Part shown: positions 24,501 to 33,794 of the stretch, one piece after another | Layout of the letters: each line of letters starts with the position of its first letter | Position numbering within the stretch: the first letter of the stretch is position 1 | Origin: an uncultured Verrucomicrobiota bacterium | GTDB taxonomy: Bacteria > Verrucomicrobiota > Verrucomicrobiia > Palsa-1439 | Direction of reading: 5' to 3' | Assembly (NCBI GenBank): GCA_903825435.1 | Contig: CAIKAP010000141.1 | Span: 1-48,316, forward strand | DNA length: 48,316 nucleotides | Made by a program: the position numbers and the translations under genes | The notes under the pieces: generated by a model | Database searches by the model: none | What the model was told of the DNA's origin: nothing | What the model saw: only the letters and a program-made list of their open reading frames with translations

Positions 24501-24813
24501 GAATTTCGTCAATTACACGAGGCGCAGCGAAATCAAATTTCACCCATGCCGGCGATGCCGGCAGGCCGACCGCTGCGCACGTGCGTGTCGGTTTGAGGAT
24601 GGTATGCCACATCGTTTCGGCGCCGTCTGCATTGTCATGTAGGCCACCCGACAATCCGGAACCGTCCACTAAATGTTGCACCGCCTGCGTCGGGCTGCAC
24701 GTGGTTGAGGCTTTAACGGTAACGGTACTAGCAGGTGTCTCGTCGTAAATCGTGATGGCGGACGCGAAACGTGCCAGGCACATGGACAACATAAGAATCA
24801 ATAAACGCTTCAT
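21508..24813 (-). CDS. Secreted GH38 alpha-mannosidase-like enzyme with N-terminal discoidin-like domain
   Basis: The start is set at 24813 (MKRLLILMLSMCLARFASA, signal peptide) with AAGGAG upstream; the track's extra 49 codons lack support. The 1101-residue protein has an F5/8-type carbohydrate-binding-like region (about 30-190; HLVDGSGLSGG, DFAAPRVIDEIRIWNL). The GH38 N-domain follows, starting YVLMHSHVDIGYTHIQLEIE, the metal-binding H.H.D.G motif. MISDVPGLTWG has a likely nucleophile Asp, and TWGAHNSVREP lies near the end of the catalytic part. A long beta-rich C-region completes it. It probably releases mannose outside the cytoplasm. It is the last gene of the operon, 55 nt after the isomerase. 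Confidence 0.85.
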   Translation of the reverse strand: MKRLLILMLSMCLARFASAITIYDETPASTVTVKASTTCSPTQAVQHLVDGSGLSGGLHDNADGAETMWHTILKPTRTCAAVGLPASPAWVKFDFAAPRVIDEIRIWNLNQSGLTQRGFCNTHIFGTADGENWFPLHDVVLTRASGAPGQAAQRITLAAGKKVKSVVICAVNNYGADCYGLSKVRFLTRRAVAEADLPVPTGMMCAPQPFYRYRSDGKAGREIAVTVHGAKLYTPVTFDVDCAGVKETTTIPVDGSGAEHFSLILPASVTNACEAKLVLRVGKAMLQQTVKVPAMRRWEVYVLMHSHVDIGYTHIQLEIEKKQARNITRAIELIRETKNYPPDAQFKWNAEVFWPVDQFYKTATPEQKKEFEQDVRDGYIGIDAMYANLLTGICRGEELLRQFSFATDFGRRCGVKVDSMMISDVPGLTWGVVPSLSQAGVKYISDGPNYIDRIGWARVTWEDNPFWWIGPNGTDKVLYWSSYFGYAYGSTLDRITDAVRRDIKQLEAKGYPYDITHIRWSKGDNGSADERVMQEVHDWNAKYAYPKLIIATTSEMFHKFEKRYGDKIPTYRGDFTPYWEDGVGSSARETGMNRHNADRLLQAESLWAMLNPGKFPAAEFAEAWKNTAMYSEHTWGAHNSVREPDLDFVKTQWKYKQAYALNADKQSHKLLTAVLPSGDAQTIDVFNTTSWRRTGLVTLSVNTKGDMVKDNTDKLIPSQRLSTGELVFLASEVPPFGAKRFTVSTGRSATGNAKATVGTLSTPQITVRLDPATGAITSLRQTGLNAELVDGKLNHYIYLPGANIKDAKSNGPVKITVKEHGPLVASLMIQSDAPGCRKLLREVRVVDGLDHVELIDRVDKLPVRAVEGVHFGFEFNVPDATVRMNSPLAVVETEKDQLPGACKNWFSIERWVDVANAQYGVTWTTADAPLVEMGGLTANLLRTQPDPNAYMKTINPSSKLYSWVMNNHWHTNYRADQEGWTTFRYAVRPHRGYDPIAAAHFGIENTIPLIAAPAIGAKPMASVLQVEPAGVLVSEFKPSNDGKAWIIRLLGASGKDETAQLTLPGSPTIAYSDMSEMPGKRAPAQIPVPSWSIVTLRVDRS

Positions 24814-24868
24814 GGTTTTCTCCTTATTATCTTTGGTCTTCGTTCTGACGTTCCTTATGAAACTTTCT

Positions 24869-26590
24869 TCAACAGTATCGGACATACGCTTTGATGGTTC
24901 CACAACGGGCACCGGTTGTTCGCGGACGAATCGTATAGGCCCCGGTCGCGGCGGGTACAATGAAAGTTTCCGCGTAGTGAACGACGAACGGCGGGAATGC
25001 GTTCGACGGACTCTCGACGATGGCTTCCTCGCCTTCGATCAAGTTGAGGACGTTGACGCCGCCTTGTGTATCGTGCGGCACCAGCTTTGCGAACCAGTGC
25101 CGACGCGTCTCGATGAACTCGCGTTCATGCAGGCCGGTACGCTCTTCGAACCAGCCATCACCGGTTGTGACGGGCGTGATGCGGTTAACCAGTTCGCGCT
25201 TTGTCCACTCAGCGTCGCGATGCCACTGGATGACTTCCTTGCCGTGGTTGATGTGAATCGGTCGCGGCTTGCCGTCGAGACCGAGACGGTCCCAGTCCCA
25301 AAGTTTGAACGTGAAAATGTACGGCGTGGCGCTGATTTCCAACACCAGCGTGTTCTTACCGGAGCAATGCACCGTACCGGCGGGAATAAGAAAATGGTCG
25401 TGTTTCTTCGCCGGCCAGCGGTTCACAAACTTTTGGGCATCGAATTTTCCGCCCGCCTGTGCAGCCTCCAGTGCTGCAATCATTTCGGCTGAGTTGCCGC
25501 CGGTTTTCAGGCCGAGATAAACGGTCGCGTCTTTGCCGGCATCTAGTAGGTAATAGCTTTCGTCCTGAGTATAATTCATCCCGAATGTTTGTTGGATGTA
25601 TTCGGTGAGCGGGTGAACTTGGAGTGAGAGGTTGCCGCCGTCCATTGTATCAAGGAAGTCGAACCGGATCGGAAACTCGTCACCGAACCGCGCGTGAACC
25701 GGGTCGCCAAGCAATTCGCGCGGGTTCTGAAACACGAGGTCAATCGCCGGTAGCTCGAAATTCTTCACGGCGCCAAAGCTAAGGTAGAGGCTGTTTTCTT
25801 CCGGTACGCAGTCGAAACACCAGCCGTAGTTCTTTGGCGTCGGGTTGAGTTGGCAGACCTCCTTCATCCATTGTCCACCCCACGGCGCAGGATCGAAGAA
25901 TGGCACTACCCGGAATGGTTGCCTGCTCGCGAGGCGCAATCCTTCCCGGACGGCATCGCCGGTGGCGAGCTTCGGTTCTGCGCGCGTGTTGGCGTCGAGG
26001 ACGAAGTCGCACCGGCGCAGCAGCGGTTTCTTAGACCGGTCGGCCACGCGCCAATCCACAAAGAACGCCCGCTTGTATTTCAGCCCGGCGGCGAGCGTCT
26101 GATTGTCCACACCCAAGTTGCCGGTCTCGTTGCGGCGGAACCGGAGTTGCGCTTCCCAGCGGGCGAGATCAGCGTACACGAGCACGTCCGGTTGCGGCTC
26201 GACGAGCGTCGCGCCGACGCCGACAATCAGCGCAGAACCTCGAATCCGTTTCCTTAACTCCGCAAGCTTACCGGCATCGAAGAACTGTTCGAGGTTGAGG
26301 TCGGTGAGGTAGCCAAAGACCGGGTCATTGTCACCGAGAAATGGTTCCACCAACTTGTCGATCTCCGCCGGCGGTAACATTGCTTCCCGAGTGTGGACGA
26401 CGACCGCCGGCTTGAGACGCTGCCGGAGTTCGTTGAGGACTTCTGTTTCGTGAACGCCGGGGTAGCATTCAATCGCCACCACGGCGCCGGTCAATCGCGC
26501 AGCGATGGCGTCCCAGCCGATGTCGCAGGCGTGGCCGGGGACGTTGACGAACGGGGCTTTGTCGTAATTCGGGCGATGGCTCAGATACAT
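24869..26590 (-). CDS. Class I phosphomannose isomerase with extended N-terminal domain
   Basis: The start is set at 26590 (MYLSHRPNYDKAPFVNVPGH), overlapping the ROK gene end by 10 nt; the 573-residue product is nearly twice a minimal isomerase. The C-terminal half carries class I isomerase features: DTMDGGNLSLQVHP (metal-binding region), AKKHDHFLIPAGTVHCSGKN, and a cupin-like tail. The N-terminal ~270 residues (AIECYPGVHETEVLNELRQR, DVLVYADLARWEAQLRFRRN) resemble a kinase-like or P-loop-derived domain without an intact P-loop (weak inference). It converts mannose-6-phosphate to fructose-6-phosphate, following the neighbouring sugar kinase. Confidence 0.82.
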   Translation of the reverse strand: MYLSHRPNYDKAPFVNVPGHACDIGWDAIAARLTGAVVAIECYPGVHETEVLNELRQRLKPAVVVHTREAMLPPAEIDKLVEPFLGDNDPVFGYLTDLNLEQFFDAGKLAELRKRIRGSALIVGVGATLVEPQPDVLVYADLARWEAQLRFRRNETGNLGVDNQTLAAGLKYKRAFFVDWRVADRSKKPLLRRCDFVLDANTRAEPKLATGDAVREGLRLASRQPFRVVPFFDPAPWGGQWMKEVCQLNPTPKNYGWCFDCVPEENSLYLSFGAVKNFELPAIDLVFQNPRELLGDPVHARFGDEFPIRFDFLDTMDGGNLSLQVHPLTEYIQQTFGMNYTQDESYYLLDAGKDATVYLGLKTGGNSAEMIAALEAAQAGGKFDAQKFVNRWPAKKHDHFLIPAGTVHCSGKNTLVLEISATPYIFTFKLWDWDRLGLDGKPRPIHINHGKEVIQWHRDAEWTKRELVNRITPVTTGDGWFEERTGLHEREFIETRRHWFAKLVPHDTQGGVNVLNLIEGEEAIVESPSNAFPPFVVHYAETFIVPAATGAYTIRPRTTGARCGTIKAYVRYC

Positions 26591-27543
26591 TGCGGCTTGT
26601 GAGTGAAAAGCGTCGTCACGCCGATCACGCCAGCTTGGTTGCCGAGCGCGGCGGCGCGGATCTCGATCGGCTCGACGATCCACGCGTGCTTATTGACGCA
26701 ATCTTGCATGGCCGGGAACATAGCACGCGCCGCGGCACCTTCCGAGACGCCGCCCCCGATCACGATCCGGTCGGGATCAAAGGCGTGCACAAGACTGATG
26801 ATGAGTGCCGTCCAATAACGCAGACACCGGTCGCGAACGGCCACAGCCACCTCGTCGCTGCGGGCCGCGTGCCCGAATACAGCGGCGAAATCGATCACCT
26901 TCTCGCCCGCCAGCGCCGACTTGGCAAATTGCGGGTGCGCCTGCGCTTCGCGGGCGAGGCTTTGCGCCGCGGACTCGGCCTCGTAACAACCGGAGGCGGG
27001 ACACGCGGCGCACGCCGGGCCGTCTTCGGGGTTGGCGATGAGATGCCCGCCGAGCACACCGGCTTGGAAATGTTTGCCGCGCAGCGGCCGGCCGCGAATC
27101 AGCACCGAGCAGCCGATGCCGGTGCCGAGCGTGAGCATGACGAAATCATCCGATCCCTGCCCGGCGCCGTGACGCCACTCGCCCAGCAACGCGGCATGGG
27201 CGTCGTTTTCGATCTTGATGTCGATACCGAGTCGCTGGCGGGCCCAAGCTGGCAGGTCGATGTCGCAGGCGTCGCCGTATTTCTCGCGCGGCACGGACCG
27301 GATCCGCTGGCGAATCGGGTCCACCAAGAACGGCACCGCCATGCCAATGCCCCGGCAGTTGGTCGATTTGAGTTGCCGGCGGGCACAGAGCCTCTCGATC
27401 AACTCGGCGATGCGTGGCAGTTGCGGCGCGAGACCTTCCCGCGAGTTGGCCGGGATGGATTCGGCCGCGAGCACTTCCGTGCCGGCCACGATCCCGGCCT
27501 TGATGTTGGTGCCGCCAAGATCAATGGCAATGGTGGGTTTCAT
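26581..27543 (-). CDS. ROK-family sugar kinase (probable mannokinase or glucokinase)
   Basis: The 320-residue protein has N-terminal ATP site IAIDLGGTNIKAGIV, catalytic-region ENDAHAALLGEWRHGAGQGS and LTLGTGIGCSVLIRGRPL. The ROK zinc segment is CAACPASGCYEAES. The usual ExGH motif reads LGGH here (VLGGHLI), so its Glu is replaced. No DNA-binding HTH is present, so this is a kinase rather than a repressor. It overlaps the upstream GH38 gene by 4 nt and the isomerase by 10 nt. Context points to phosphorylation of mannose released by the two mannosidases; the sugar specificity is inferred. Confidence 0.87.
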   Translation of the reverse strand: MKPTIAIDLGGTNIKAGIVAGTEVLAAESIPANSREGLAPQLPRIAELIERLCARRQLKSTNCRGIGMAVPFLVDPIRQRIRSVPREKYGDACDIDLPAWARQRLGIDIKIENDAHAALLGEWRHGAGQGSDDFVMLTLGTGIGCSVLIRGRPLRGKHFQAGVLGGHLIANPEDGPACAACPASGCYEAESAAQSLAREAQAHPQFAKSALAGEKVIDFAAVFGHAARSDEVAVAVRDRCLRYWTALIISLVHAFDPDRIVIGGGVSEGAAARAMFPAMQDCVNKHAWIVEPIEIRAAALGNQAGVIGVTTLFTHKPQCI

Positions 27544-30500
27544 TCGATTCCTTTCTCTGTTCCGTCGGGCATAATCAAGAGTAGTTCGCAGATGCGGACG
27601 ATACCGTCAACGTCGGCACGTTCGGCTTTCGGTAGATCGGCGGCGGGAACGAAGACGCGGAGCGCGTCCGTCGTCACCGGCTGAGCGAAGGTGACAACGG
27701 CATCCTTGGCCGTCGCGTCCTTGAGCACACCGGCAGTCTTCCACGCGCCGGCTTCGCGGATTTGAACCTGAAGGTTTTTCTGAAACGGGATGACCTCGCG
27801 ATGGTCGCCGATGATTTTCACGCCCTTGATCGTGACCGGCTTCTTAAGAAACTCGATGGCCCACCAGACATCCAGCGGCTGCGCTTTCGTGCCGCCGCCG
27901 TATTGCTTGGAAATCCACGCGCGGTACGGATCGGGATCGCCGTCGATGACGAGATCCACTCCGTACTCCGGCGCATAGACCGATTGGGCAGTGACTTTGA
28001 CGGCGACGTCCTTGGTGCGGATGGAAACTTCAGCCGAGAACGCGCCCTTCTGCCCGGCGGCGTCCACGGCGCGCACTTTGTAGAGGTAAGTCGTGCCAGG
28101 TTCGACAGTCGTATCGGTGAACGTGGCGTGGTCATATTCTTTCACCTTATACTTGATGTGCGACTCGCCGTAACCGCCGCTCCGTGGCGGGATATCGTCG
28201 CTCTTCACGACGCCGACCAGCGCGCTATTCCGGTGGATCTCGTACTTCATCACGTCCGGCTCGCAGGCGGTGCGGAATAAGAGAGTCACAAAATTATCTC
28301 TGGTGATCGGCGAAACCAAGATGGCGCGCAGGCCTTCGACAGCGACCGGCGGCAGGTTCGCTTGCTCGGCTGCCGGTGTGGTGACAGTGGCAACAGCGCT
28401 GGGCGTGCCGGGATTGTTGGTGCGATCAACAGGGACAACCCGGTAGTAATAGGTCGTCTTCGGCGCGAGGCAACTGCGCAACCAACCGCCGAGGTTCACC
28501 CGCGGACAGTCGCTGAAGTTGCCGGTGGCGGATTGGCCGATGAAGTTCAATTGCGTCGGCGCGCAGTCCGGGGTCGTGTCGCGGTAGATGTTGAAGTGGC
28601 TAACGTTCTTGCCGGCGTGTTTCCAACTCAGATCCACCTGCATGTCGGCGACGGCTTTCGCTTTGAGGCGAGCCACGATCATGAGATCGGTGGCGCACGT
28701 CACGCGGATGGTTTTGACGCCGAACGGCCGGAGCGTGATGGCGAAAGTATTCCCATTGCCGATCTTGGGGCGTTCAACGCGGTCATTCTCCACCAGCGAG
28801 GTTTCAACAACGGACTCCAGCGGCGGCAGCAACGGAAGTGCGACGTTCGCTGTCGCGGCGCGGCCGGTGGTTTCGTTGAACCGCAGGATGAAGCCGCGGC
28901 CGTTCGTTTCTGCCGGCTTGATGACACTGCACGTTACGTTGGGCGCATCAACGCTCAGGAAACTGCCGCTGGCCGGCAACTTGCCGAGGTTTTTTCCGTC
29001 GGCGCGCCATGCGAGCAATGGTTGCAGCACGCTGCGGCCGAACCGATCCGCACCGCCGGCCTTCCAGTCGCCGGCGTGACTGCGCAACGCCCACTCAAAA
29101 CCGACAGGCCCGCGCTGGTCTGCGGCGATGTTTACAGAAAACATATTGTTCAGGAGGTACATATATAGCCTCGCATTCCCCGGATATGTGCGATCGCGTT
29201 TAAAATTTTGGCGCTCTCCTGTCCACACCGGAACTGGCGCGGAAGTTGGTGCGCCATAGCAGACGAGGCTCCCCGCGATCGGGCTTACGGTGACGCCGTA
29301 TTTGTCGTTGGACAGATCGGTGAAACTGCGGATGGCGTAATGGCCGGTGGCACTGCCCTCAAATTGCTGGCGATACGGTTCGATCACAGCTCCGGGCAGT
29401 TCGTGGCGGATCGTAAAATTCGGAATCGCCAGCGGCAGAGCGACAAACACCGCTTCGTGCTGGTTCGGAAATGAACCTTGGAATGGGGCTTTGTCAAGCC
29501 ATATACCGAAGTCCACGCGCGGCAAATCTTTATAGAGGATAACCGTCTGCTTGAGCTCCTTCACGCCGCCCGCCTTGCCCTCCACGGTCAGAACATCGGC
29601 AACCGGGCCGCGGATAACCATCACTGAGTCAGCTTTTTCCATGCGGCTCCAAACCGAGTCGAAACTCAGACCGGTAGTGTGGGTGCGAAACTCGTAGAGA
29701 TATTCATTGAAGCCATGCGGCGCGTTCGTCTCGACCAGTTCGATGCCGATCGTTTTGTCGAACAGGCTCGTCAGTGCGCCCGTGGCGGGGTTGAAGGCGA
29801 GGCGGTAGAAGCGGCTTTCGAGCGATGGTGTTATATCGGACGGAGAGGACGGATTCGACGAATCTTCCAAGACAAAGACTTTGTAGCCGGTGGCCGGGAT
29901 GTTCTCAGCTACGAATATCGCCGAGCCATCCGGTAACTGTTGCACCGGCGTTTTTCTACCGCTTATCGCATCCACGACGTGGTCAGCCGGTATGTCCGAA
30001 CGAACTATGTCAGTGCGCTGGTACGGGAGCGGGTTGAAAACGATGAGGTTGTTCGCGCCAGTTCGAGTGATGACGCCGTCAATTCGTTGGGCCGCGTTCG
30101 TGAACACCTCTTGCTGATAATCGCGGGCTTCAGCGACCATCTCGCGGTTTTCTTCAAGTTCCGTCTCGTACCAGCACATGTTGCCGTTTGGGTGGTCCTT
30201 GGCGTTGGTATGCTCAAAGTACTGGAGCAAGCGGTGATAGGATTGGAAGAGATTGATCCACTGGCTGCCACCGCCGGTGAGGGCTTGCGCCACGCTGGCC
30301 AGCGTTTCCGTGGCCGGCAATTCCTCGCTGAGCCGACGCGCCTTGCCGGTAGTGCGGGCGGTGGCATAGTCCTGATCCGACCACTGGTTGTTGGAATCAC
30401 CGGAAAAGGTTTTGATTTTGGCCTTGTCGGCTTGGGCGGCGACGGCATTGAAGAACATGTCCATCGTACCGCAGACCATCCGCGGATACGCCCACTTGGC

Positions 30501-31571
30501 GTTCCAATCGTGGATCTGATTTGCCAAGTCCCGCGTTGCCGGCTGGAAGTCCTGGCCGTTCTGATACAGCAGAACATCATATGGCCATTTGACGCTGGCT
30601 TGGTATTGGATGTATTTCAGGATAGGTTCGACGCCGATATTGCTGGATCCGCAATAAGGTATGGCACGCTCAAGTAAACGTCCTTTCGTGTCCGGGGCTT
30701 GCCAGTAAAACACCGGTTCCGACTCAGCAGGCTGCTCGCAACGACCGCAACTGTTGTAGCCGTGGAAGAAATACGGCAAGTCCGCCTCCGCGCCGTAGGT
30801 GGCCAGTGGCCAGGTCAGGCCGATTACGTCATCATTCTGCATGGTCTTGTTGGGCGGAACGCCGAGTAAATCCACGGCATAGCGTCCGCTCATATAGAAC
30901 AGGCGCGCCATCAGTTCGTGACTCAGTTCTTCGGTGTTGGCGGTGTTGTGAAGCCCTCCAAGCTCGATGCGACCCTCGCGCAGGCGTTGCGCTAGTTCAC
31001 GGGCGGCGTCCTTGCCGTGGAAACTGATGAAACTGGTGATCGGCTCGCTCGTCTCGATATTGAACCGGTACTGGTCGTCGTCAGGCCAATCGTCGGTCTC
31101 GCGGCAGAACCGCAATGGCAACCGGATGTTCTCGTGTCGAATGGAGGTGCGCAACCGGTGCGGGTAATCGCCGAAGCCGAGATCCTGATGCGAATACGAG
31201 ACGCAGTAAATCTTCCACTTCTTGGCCGGCTGCCAATCGAGTTTCTTCGCCGCGAGCGGCTGACCGTCTTTGGTCAATAGTTCGATGCTCACCGGTGTCG
31301 GCGCAGCGATGTCGGGAATCCGAATGGCAACGGCGGATTTGCCCTTGGCGAGCGTGCCGAGATCCTGCGTCTCCGTCGGTTGCGTCCCGACTGTGATCCG
31401 GGCAACTACGACGACCGATGCTCCGGGGTTCACAAGATGCAGCCGTGCCAGTTGCTTCAGCGGCTGGCCTTCGGCGGGCTTTGGAAACAGCGGCGTCGAT
31501 TCAACCTGTTGGATTTCAACAGCAAAGCATGTGGAGGCGGCAATCGCGACGATGCAGGCGGCAATAATCAT
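27540..31571 (-). CDS. Very large secreted GH38-like enzyme with Fn3-like and C-terminal discoidin-like domains
   Basis: The 1343-residue protein has a short signal peptide (MIIAACIVAIAASTCFA). A beta-domain leads into GH38 motif IYCVSYSHQDLGFGDYPHRL, where H.D.G is kept, and QNDDVIGLTWPLATYG holds the likely nucleophile Asp. A long beta-sandwich C-region follows. At about 980-1200 are repeated fibronectin-III-like modules (LSWKHAGKNVSHFNIYRDTT, YYYRVVPVDRTNNPG, YLYKVRAVDAAGQKG). An F5/8-like end completes it (YGVDLVIDGDPDPYRAWIS, WAIEFLKKPVTIKGVKI). It is distinct from the 1101-aa GH38. It starts 19 nt after a UroD-like gene and overlaps the kinase by 4 nt. Substrate is probably a mannose-containing glycan. 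Confidence 0.85.
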   Translation of the reverse strand: MIIAACIVAIAASTCFAVEIQQVESTPLFPKPAEGQPLKQLARLHLVNPGASVVVVARITVGTQPTETQDLGTLAKGKSAVAIRIPDIAAPTPVSIELLTKDGQPLAAKKLDWQPAKKWKIYCVSYSHQDLGFGDYPHRLRTSIRHENIRLPLRFCRETDDWPDDDQYRFNIETSEPITSFISFHGKDAARELAQRLREGRIELGGLHNTANTEELSHELMARLFYMSGRYAVDLLGVPPNKTMQNDDVIGLTWPLATYGAEADLPYFFHGYNSCGRCEQPAESEPVFYWQAPDTKGRLLERAIPYCGSSNIGVEPILKYIQYQASVKWPYDVLLYQNGQDFQPATRDLANQIHDWNAKWAYPRMVCGTMDMFFNAVAAQADKAKIKTFSGDSNNQWSDQDYATARTTGKARRLSEELPATETLASVAQALTGGGSQWINLFQSYHRLLQYFEHTNAKDHPNGNMCWYETELEENREMVAEARDYQQEVFTNAAQRIDGVITRTGANNLIVFNPLPYQRTDIVRSDIPADHVVDAISGRKTPVQQLPDGSAIFVAENIPATGYKVFVLEDSSNPSSPSDITPSLESRFYRLAFNPATGALTSLFDKTIGIELVETNAPHGFNEYLYEFRTHTTGLSFDSVWSRMEKADSVMVIRGPVADVLTVEGKAGGVKELKQTVILYKDLPRVDFGIWLDKAPFQGSFPNQHEAVFVALPLAIPNFTIRHELPGAVIEPYRQQFEGSATGHYAIRSFTDLSNDKYGVTVSPIAGSLVCYGAPTSAPVPVWTGERQNFKRDRTYPGNARLYMYLLNNMFSVNIAADQRGPVGFEWALRSHAGDWKAGGADRFGRSVLQPLLAWRADGKNLGKLPASGSFLSVDAPNVTCSVIKPAETNGRGFILRFNETTGRAATANVALPLLPPLESVVETSLVENDRVERPKIGNGNTFAITLRPFGVKTIRVTCATDLMIVARLKAKAVADMQVDLSWKHAGKNVSHFNIYRDTTPDCAPTQLNFIGQSATGNFSDCPRVNLGGWLRSCLAPKTTYYYRVVPVDRTNNPGTPSAVATVTTPAAEQANLPPVAVEGLRAILVSPITRDNFVTLLFRTACEPDVMKYEIHRNSALVGVVKSDDIPPRSGGYGESHIKYKVKEYDHATFTDTTVEPGTTYLYKVRAVDAAGQKGAFSAEVSIRTKDVAVKVTAQSVYAPEYGVDLVIDGDPDPYRAWISKQYGGGTKAQPLDVWWAIEFLKKPVTIKGVKIIGDHREVIPFQKNLQVQIREAGAWKTAGVLKDATAKDAVVTFAQPVTTDALRVFVPAADLPKAERADVDGIVRICELLLIMPDGTEKGIE

Positions 31572-31590
31572 TCTTTTGAGGTTTATAAGT

Positions 31591-32607
31591 TTATTCCTTT
31601 TCGTTAGCGGCGTTAATGAGAGCTTCTACATTGGCCGGCGGGACATTTGGGAGAATAGCCTCATGGCTCGGACTGACAATCAAGTTGGGACCGAGAATTC
31701 GTTTGACCCTGCGAACGTCGGCGCGGATTTGTGCCGGGGTGCCGCTGGTCAGCAATGCTTGGGCGTCAATACCTCCCATGAAGGCAATACGTCCCTTGAA
31801 ATCGTGCGCCAATGTCTCGGCATCCATGTTCGCCGCCAGCGCCTGCAACGGATGCAGACATTGCACGCCGGCCGCGATCAGGCGTTCGATGACAGGATGA
31901 ATCGAGCCGCACGAATGCAGCACCACCTGATAGCCGTGCACCCGTCCTTGGTGGGTGAATCGGACAAACCAGGGAAGAATAAATTCATCAAACTGTTGTG
32001 GCCCGCAGATCAGGCTCAATTGTGTGCCGAAGTCGTTGCCGAAGAAAAAACCGTCCACTCGCTCGCCGGCCGCCGCGAAAAAGCGTTCGTTGGCTTCGTA
32101 GTAAAACCGGCACACTTTGTCCGTGACAGCCTGCACCACTTGCGGGTGCGTGTACATTTTGACAAAGTATTCTTCCATGCCGAAGAGGTCGGCAACATTG
32201 TGGTAAAAGCACGTCCAGAACCCACTGAGCCGGTACACGTCGCCGGCGTTGTCCAGTGCGCGCAAGCAGGAATCGAAATGGAGATAATCCGGATTCGGCC
32301 ACGGATAAGCGTTCACTTCCTCGACGGTTTCACAGTTGGCCAACGGCGGCGCGGCATGGGCTTCGCGATCCAAGCCGGCATCGAATAGTATTCGGCCTGC
32401 GGGGTCTCGGTAGGCGTCGTCATAGAACTGGGGACAAATCCACCGGCAGTCGTCACCGGCCTTGACGCGCAATTCCTCCTCAGTATGAGTGCCAAAATGT
32501 TTGTGCAGCAGCGGCCAGGTTTTGGTATCGGGATTTCCGAGCCAAAAACCGCAACGCTCTACCGGCTCACCGGCAATCAGCCGATTGATCAAATCTCGTC
32601 GGTTCAT
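31591..32607 (-). CDS. UroD-like methyltransferase-family protein (paralog 1)
   Basis: The start is set at 32607 (MNRRDLINRLIAGEPVERCG). It overlaps the preceding UroD-like stop by 4 nt and gives 338 residues, the same length as the paralog at 33795-34811. The fold is the UroD/MtaA TIM barrel. HSCGSIHPVIERLI carries the HxCG zinc motif of corrinoid-dependent methyltransferases, and IAFMGGIDAQALL is the typical next strand. The C-terminal Cys of MtaA is replaced by His (SPSHEAILPNVPP). True heme-pathway UroD residues are not evident. It probably handles methyl groups rather than porphyrins; its substrate is unknown. Confidence 0.82.
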   Translation of the reverse strand: MNRRDLINRLIAGEPVERCGFWLGNPDTKTWPLLHKHFGTHTEEELRVKAGDDCRWICPQFYDDAYRDPAGRILFDAGLDREAHAAPPLANCETVEEVNAYPWPNPDYLHFDSCLRALDNAGDVYRLSGFWTCFYHNVADLFGMEEYFVKMYTHPQVVQAVTDKVCRFYYEANERFFAAAGERVDGFFFGNDFGTQLSLICGPQQFDEFILPWFVRFTHQGRVHGYQVVLHSCGSIHPVIERLIAAGVQCLHPLQALAANMDAETLAHDFKGRIAFMGGIDAQALLTSGTPAQIRADVRRVKRILGPNLIVSPSHEAILPNVPPANVEALINAANEKE

Positions 32608-33785
32608 CTCGATACTCCTTGGTTGGCATACAAACATTGTTTTGCTTCGACGGCGAACGCCTCGATTAACTTCAAATCGGCATCGAAGAAGTGATCTGAG
32701 GGACTCAGGATGAATCCGCCACCGGCTCCCGCCTCCTCGAAACAGCGGCGCACTTCGGCGCGGGTTTGCTCCGGCGTGCAGCCGGTAAAGAAATGAAGCT
32801 GGTCGAACCCGCCGATCATGCAGACCTTGTCGCCGATTCGCCGTTTCGCCTCGGCCAAATTCGCATCGCCGCCCATACCGGCAGGCGTGAACGTTTCCAT
32901 GGCATCCGGCTTCATCGCGGCCAGTCGTTCCAAAACCGGCATCATCCCGCCGCACGTATGATACACGATCCGCTGCCCGGCGTCGTGCGCGGCAGCAATG
33001 ACCGGTGCGTCGTACGGCGCGACGAACTCATCAAAGATACCGGGCGAAATGACCGTAGACGACGCATCGCCGCCGCCAAACTCGATTACATCGTAACGCG
33101 CACCGACCAGTGAGCGGGTGTAGATGAGTTTACGGCGTTGCAGAATCTTCAACAACTCATGCACCCAGGCCGGGTCGTCGTAGGTTTCCATGATGAGTTT
33201 CTCGATGCCGACGAGACAAGCTGTGTCCTGCCAGCAGCCCGGTTGCCCGAACACATCAAAACAACAAATATGACTGCGCACGATGCCGCGTTCGCCGAAC
33301 GCCTCGACTTCGCGGTTGACCGCCGCCACATCGCATTTCGGCGCCGGCATGAATTCGCCCAGCAAATCAATGTCGCGTTTCTCCTTGATGAGATGTTCCG
33401 TAACCCATGCGGTGTGTTCGTTCGACTGGAGAATCAGCGAGAGCTCACCCTTCGGCGTAATAAACCGGTAACGTTGCATCCGGTATTCCTGACCGGGAAT
33501 CTCTTCCACTGCAATGCGCCACTGGTCCGTGATAACTCGGCGCGCTTCAAGAAAGCCCAGCGTGTCCTGGATCGGATCCTGGCGTTCGCCCTGCGACTCG
33601 TCAGGCCGGTGCGCTACGACCCAGTGAATTGCGTCCAAGTCAAAGTGGTCGAAGAACCCCCGGCTGTCCGTGCCGTTTAGGTACTTCTTCAAGAACGAAT
33701 CCATCAAGTGATGCGTGGTGACCGGTAAGCGGTCTGGTTTCCTTCTTTCGAGTGCACAAATCAAACGCTGTTTTGAGGTCAACAC
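32604..33785 (-). CDS. UroD-like methyltransferase-family protein (divergent)
   Basis: The 393-residue protein has a GTG start (MLTSKQRLICALERRKPDRL), with an AGGAGG site that overlaps the upstream gene's stop. The RKPDRLPV N-end is typical of UroD-like proteins. IVYHTCGGMMPVLERLA carries HxCG, CMIGGFDQLHFF follows, and the C-terminal ligand position reads SPSDHFFDAD. It is clearly less related to the other two UroD-like proteins than they are to each other. The three are packed between the sugar porter and a GH38 gene, so they may form one multi-protein activity. Confidence 0.82.
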   Translation of the reverse strand: MLTSKQRLICALERRKPDRLPVTTHHLMDSFLKKYLNGTDSRGFFDHFDLDAIHWVVAHRPDESQGERQDPIQDTLGFLEARRVITDQWRIAVEEIPGQEYRMQRYRFITPKGELSLILQSNEHTAWVTEHLIKEKRDIDLLGEFMPAPKCDVAAVNREVEAFGERGIVRSHICCFDVFGQPGCWQDTACLVGIEKLIMETYDDPAWVHELLKILQRRKLIYTRSLVGARYDVIEFGGGDASSTVISPGIFDEFVAPYDAPVIAAAHDAGQRIVYHTCGGMMPVLERLAAMKPDAMETFTPAGMGGDANLAEAKRRIGDKVCMIGGFDQLHFFTGCTPEQTRAEVRRCFEEAGAGGGFILSPSDHFFDADLKLIEAFAVEAKQCLYANQGVSR

Positions 33786-33794
33786 GCCGGCCTC

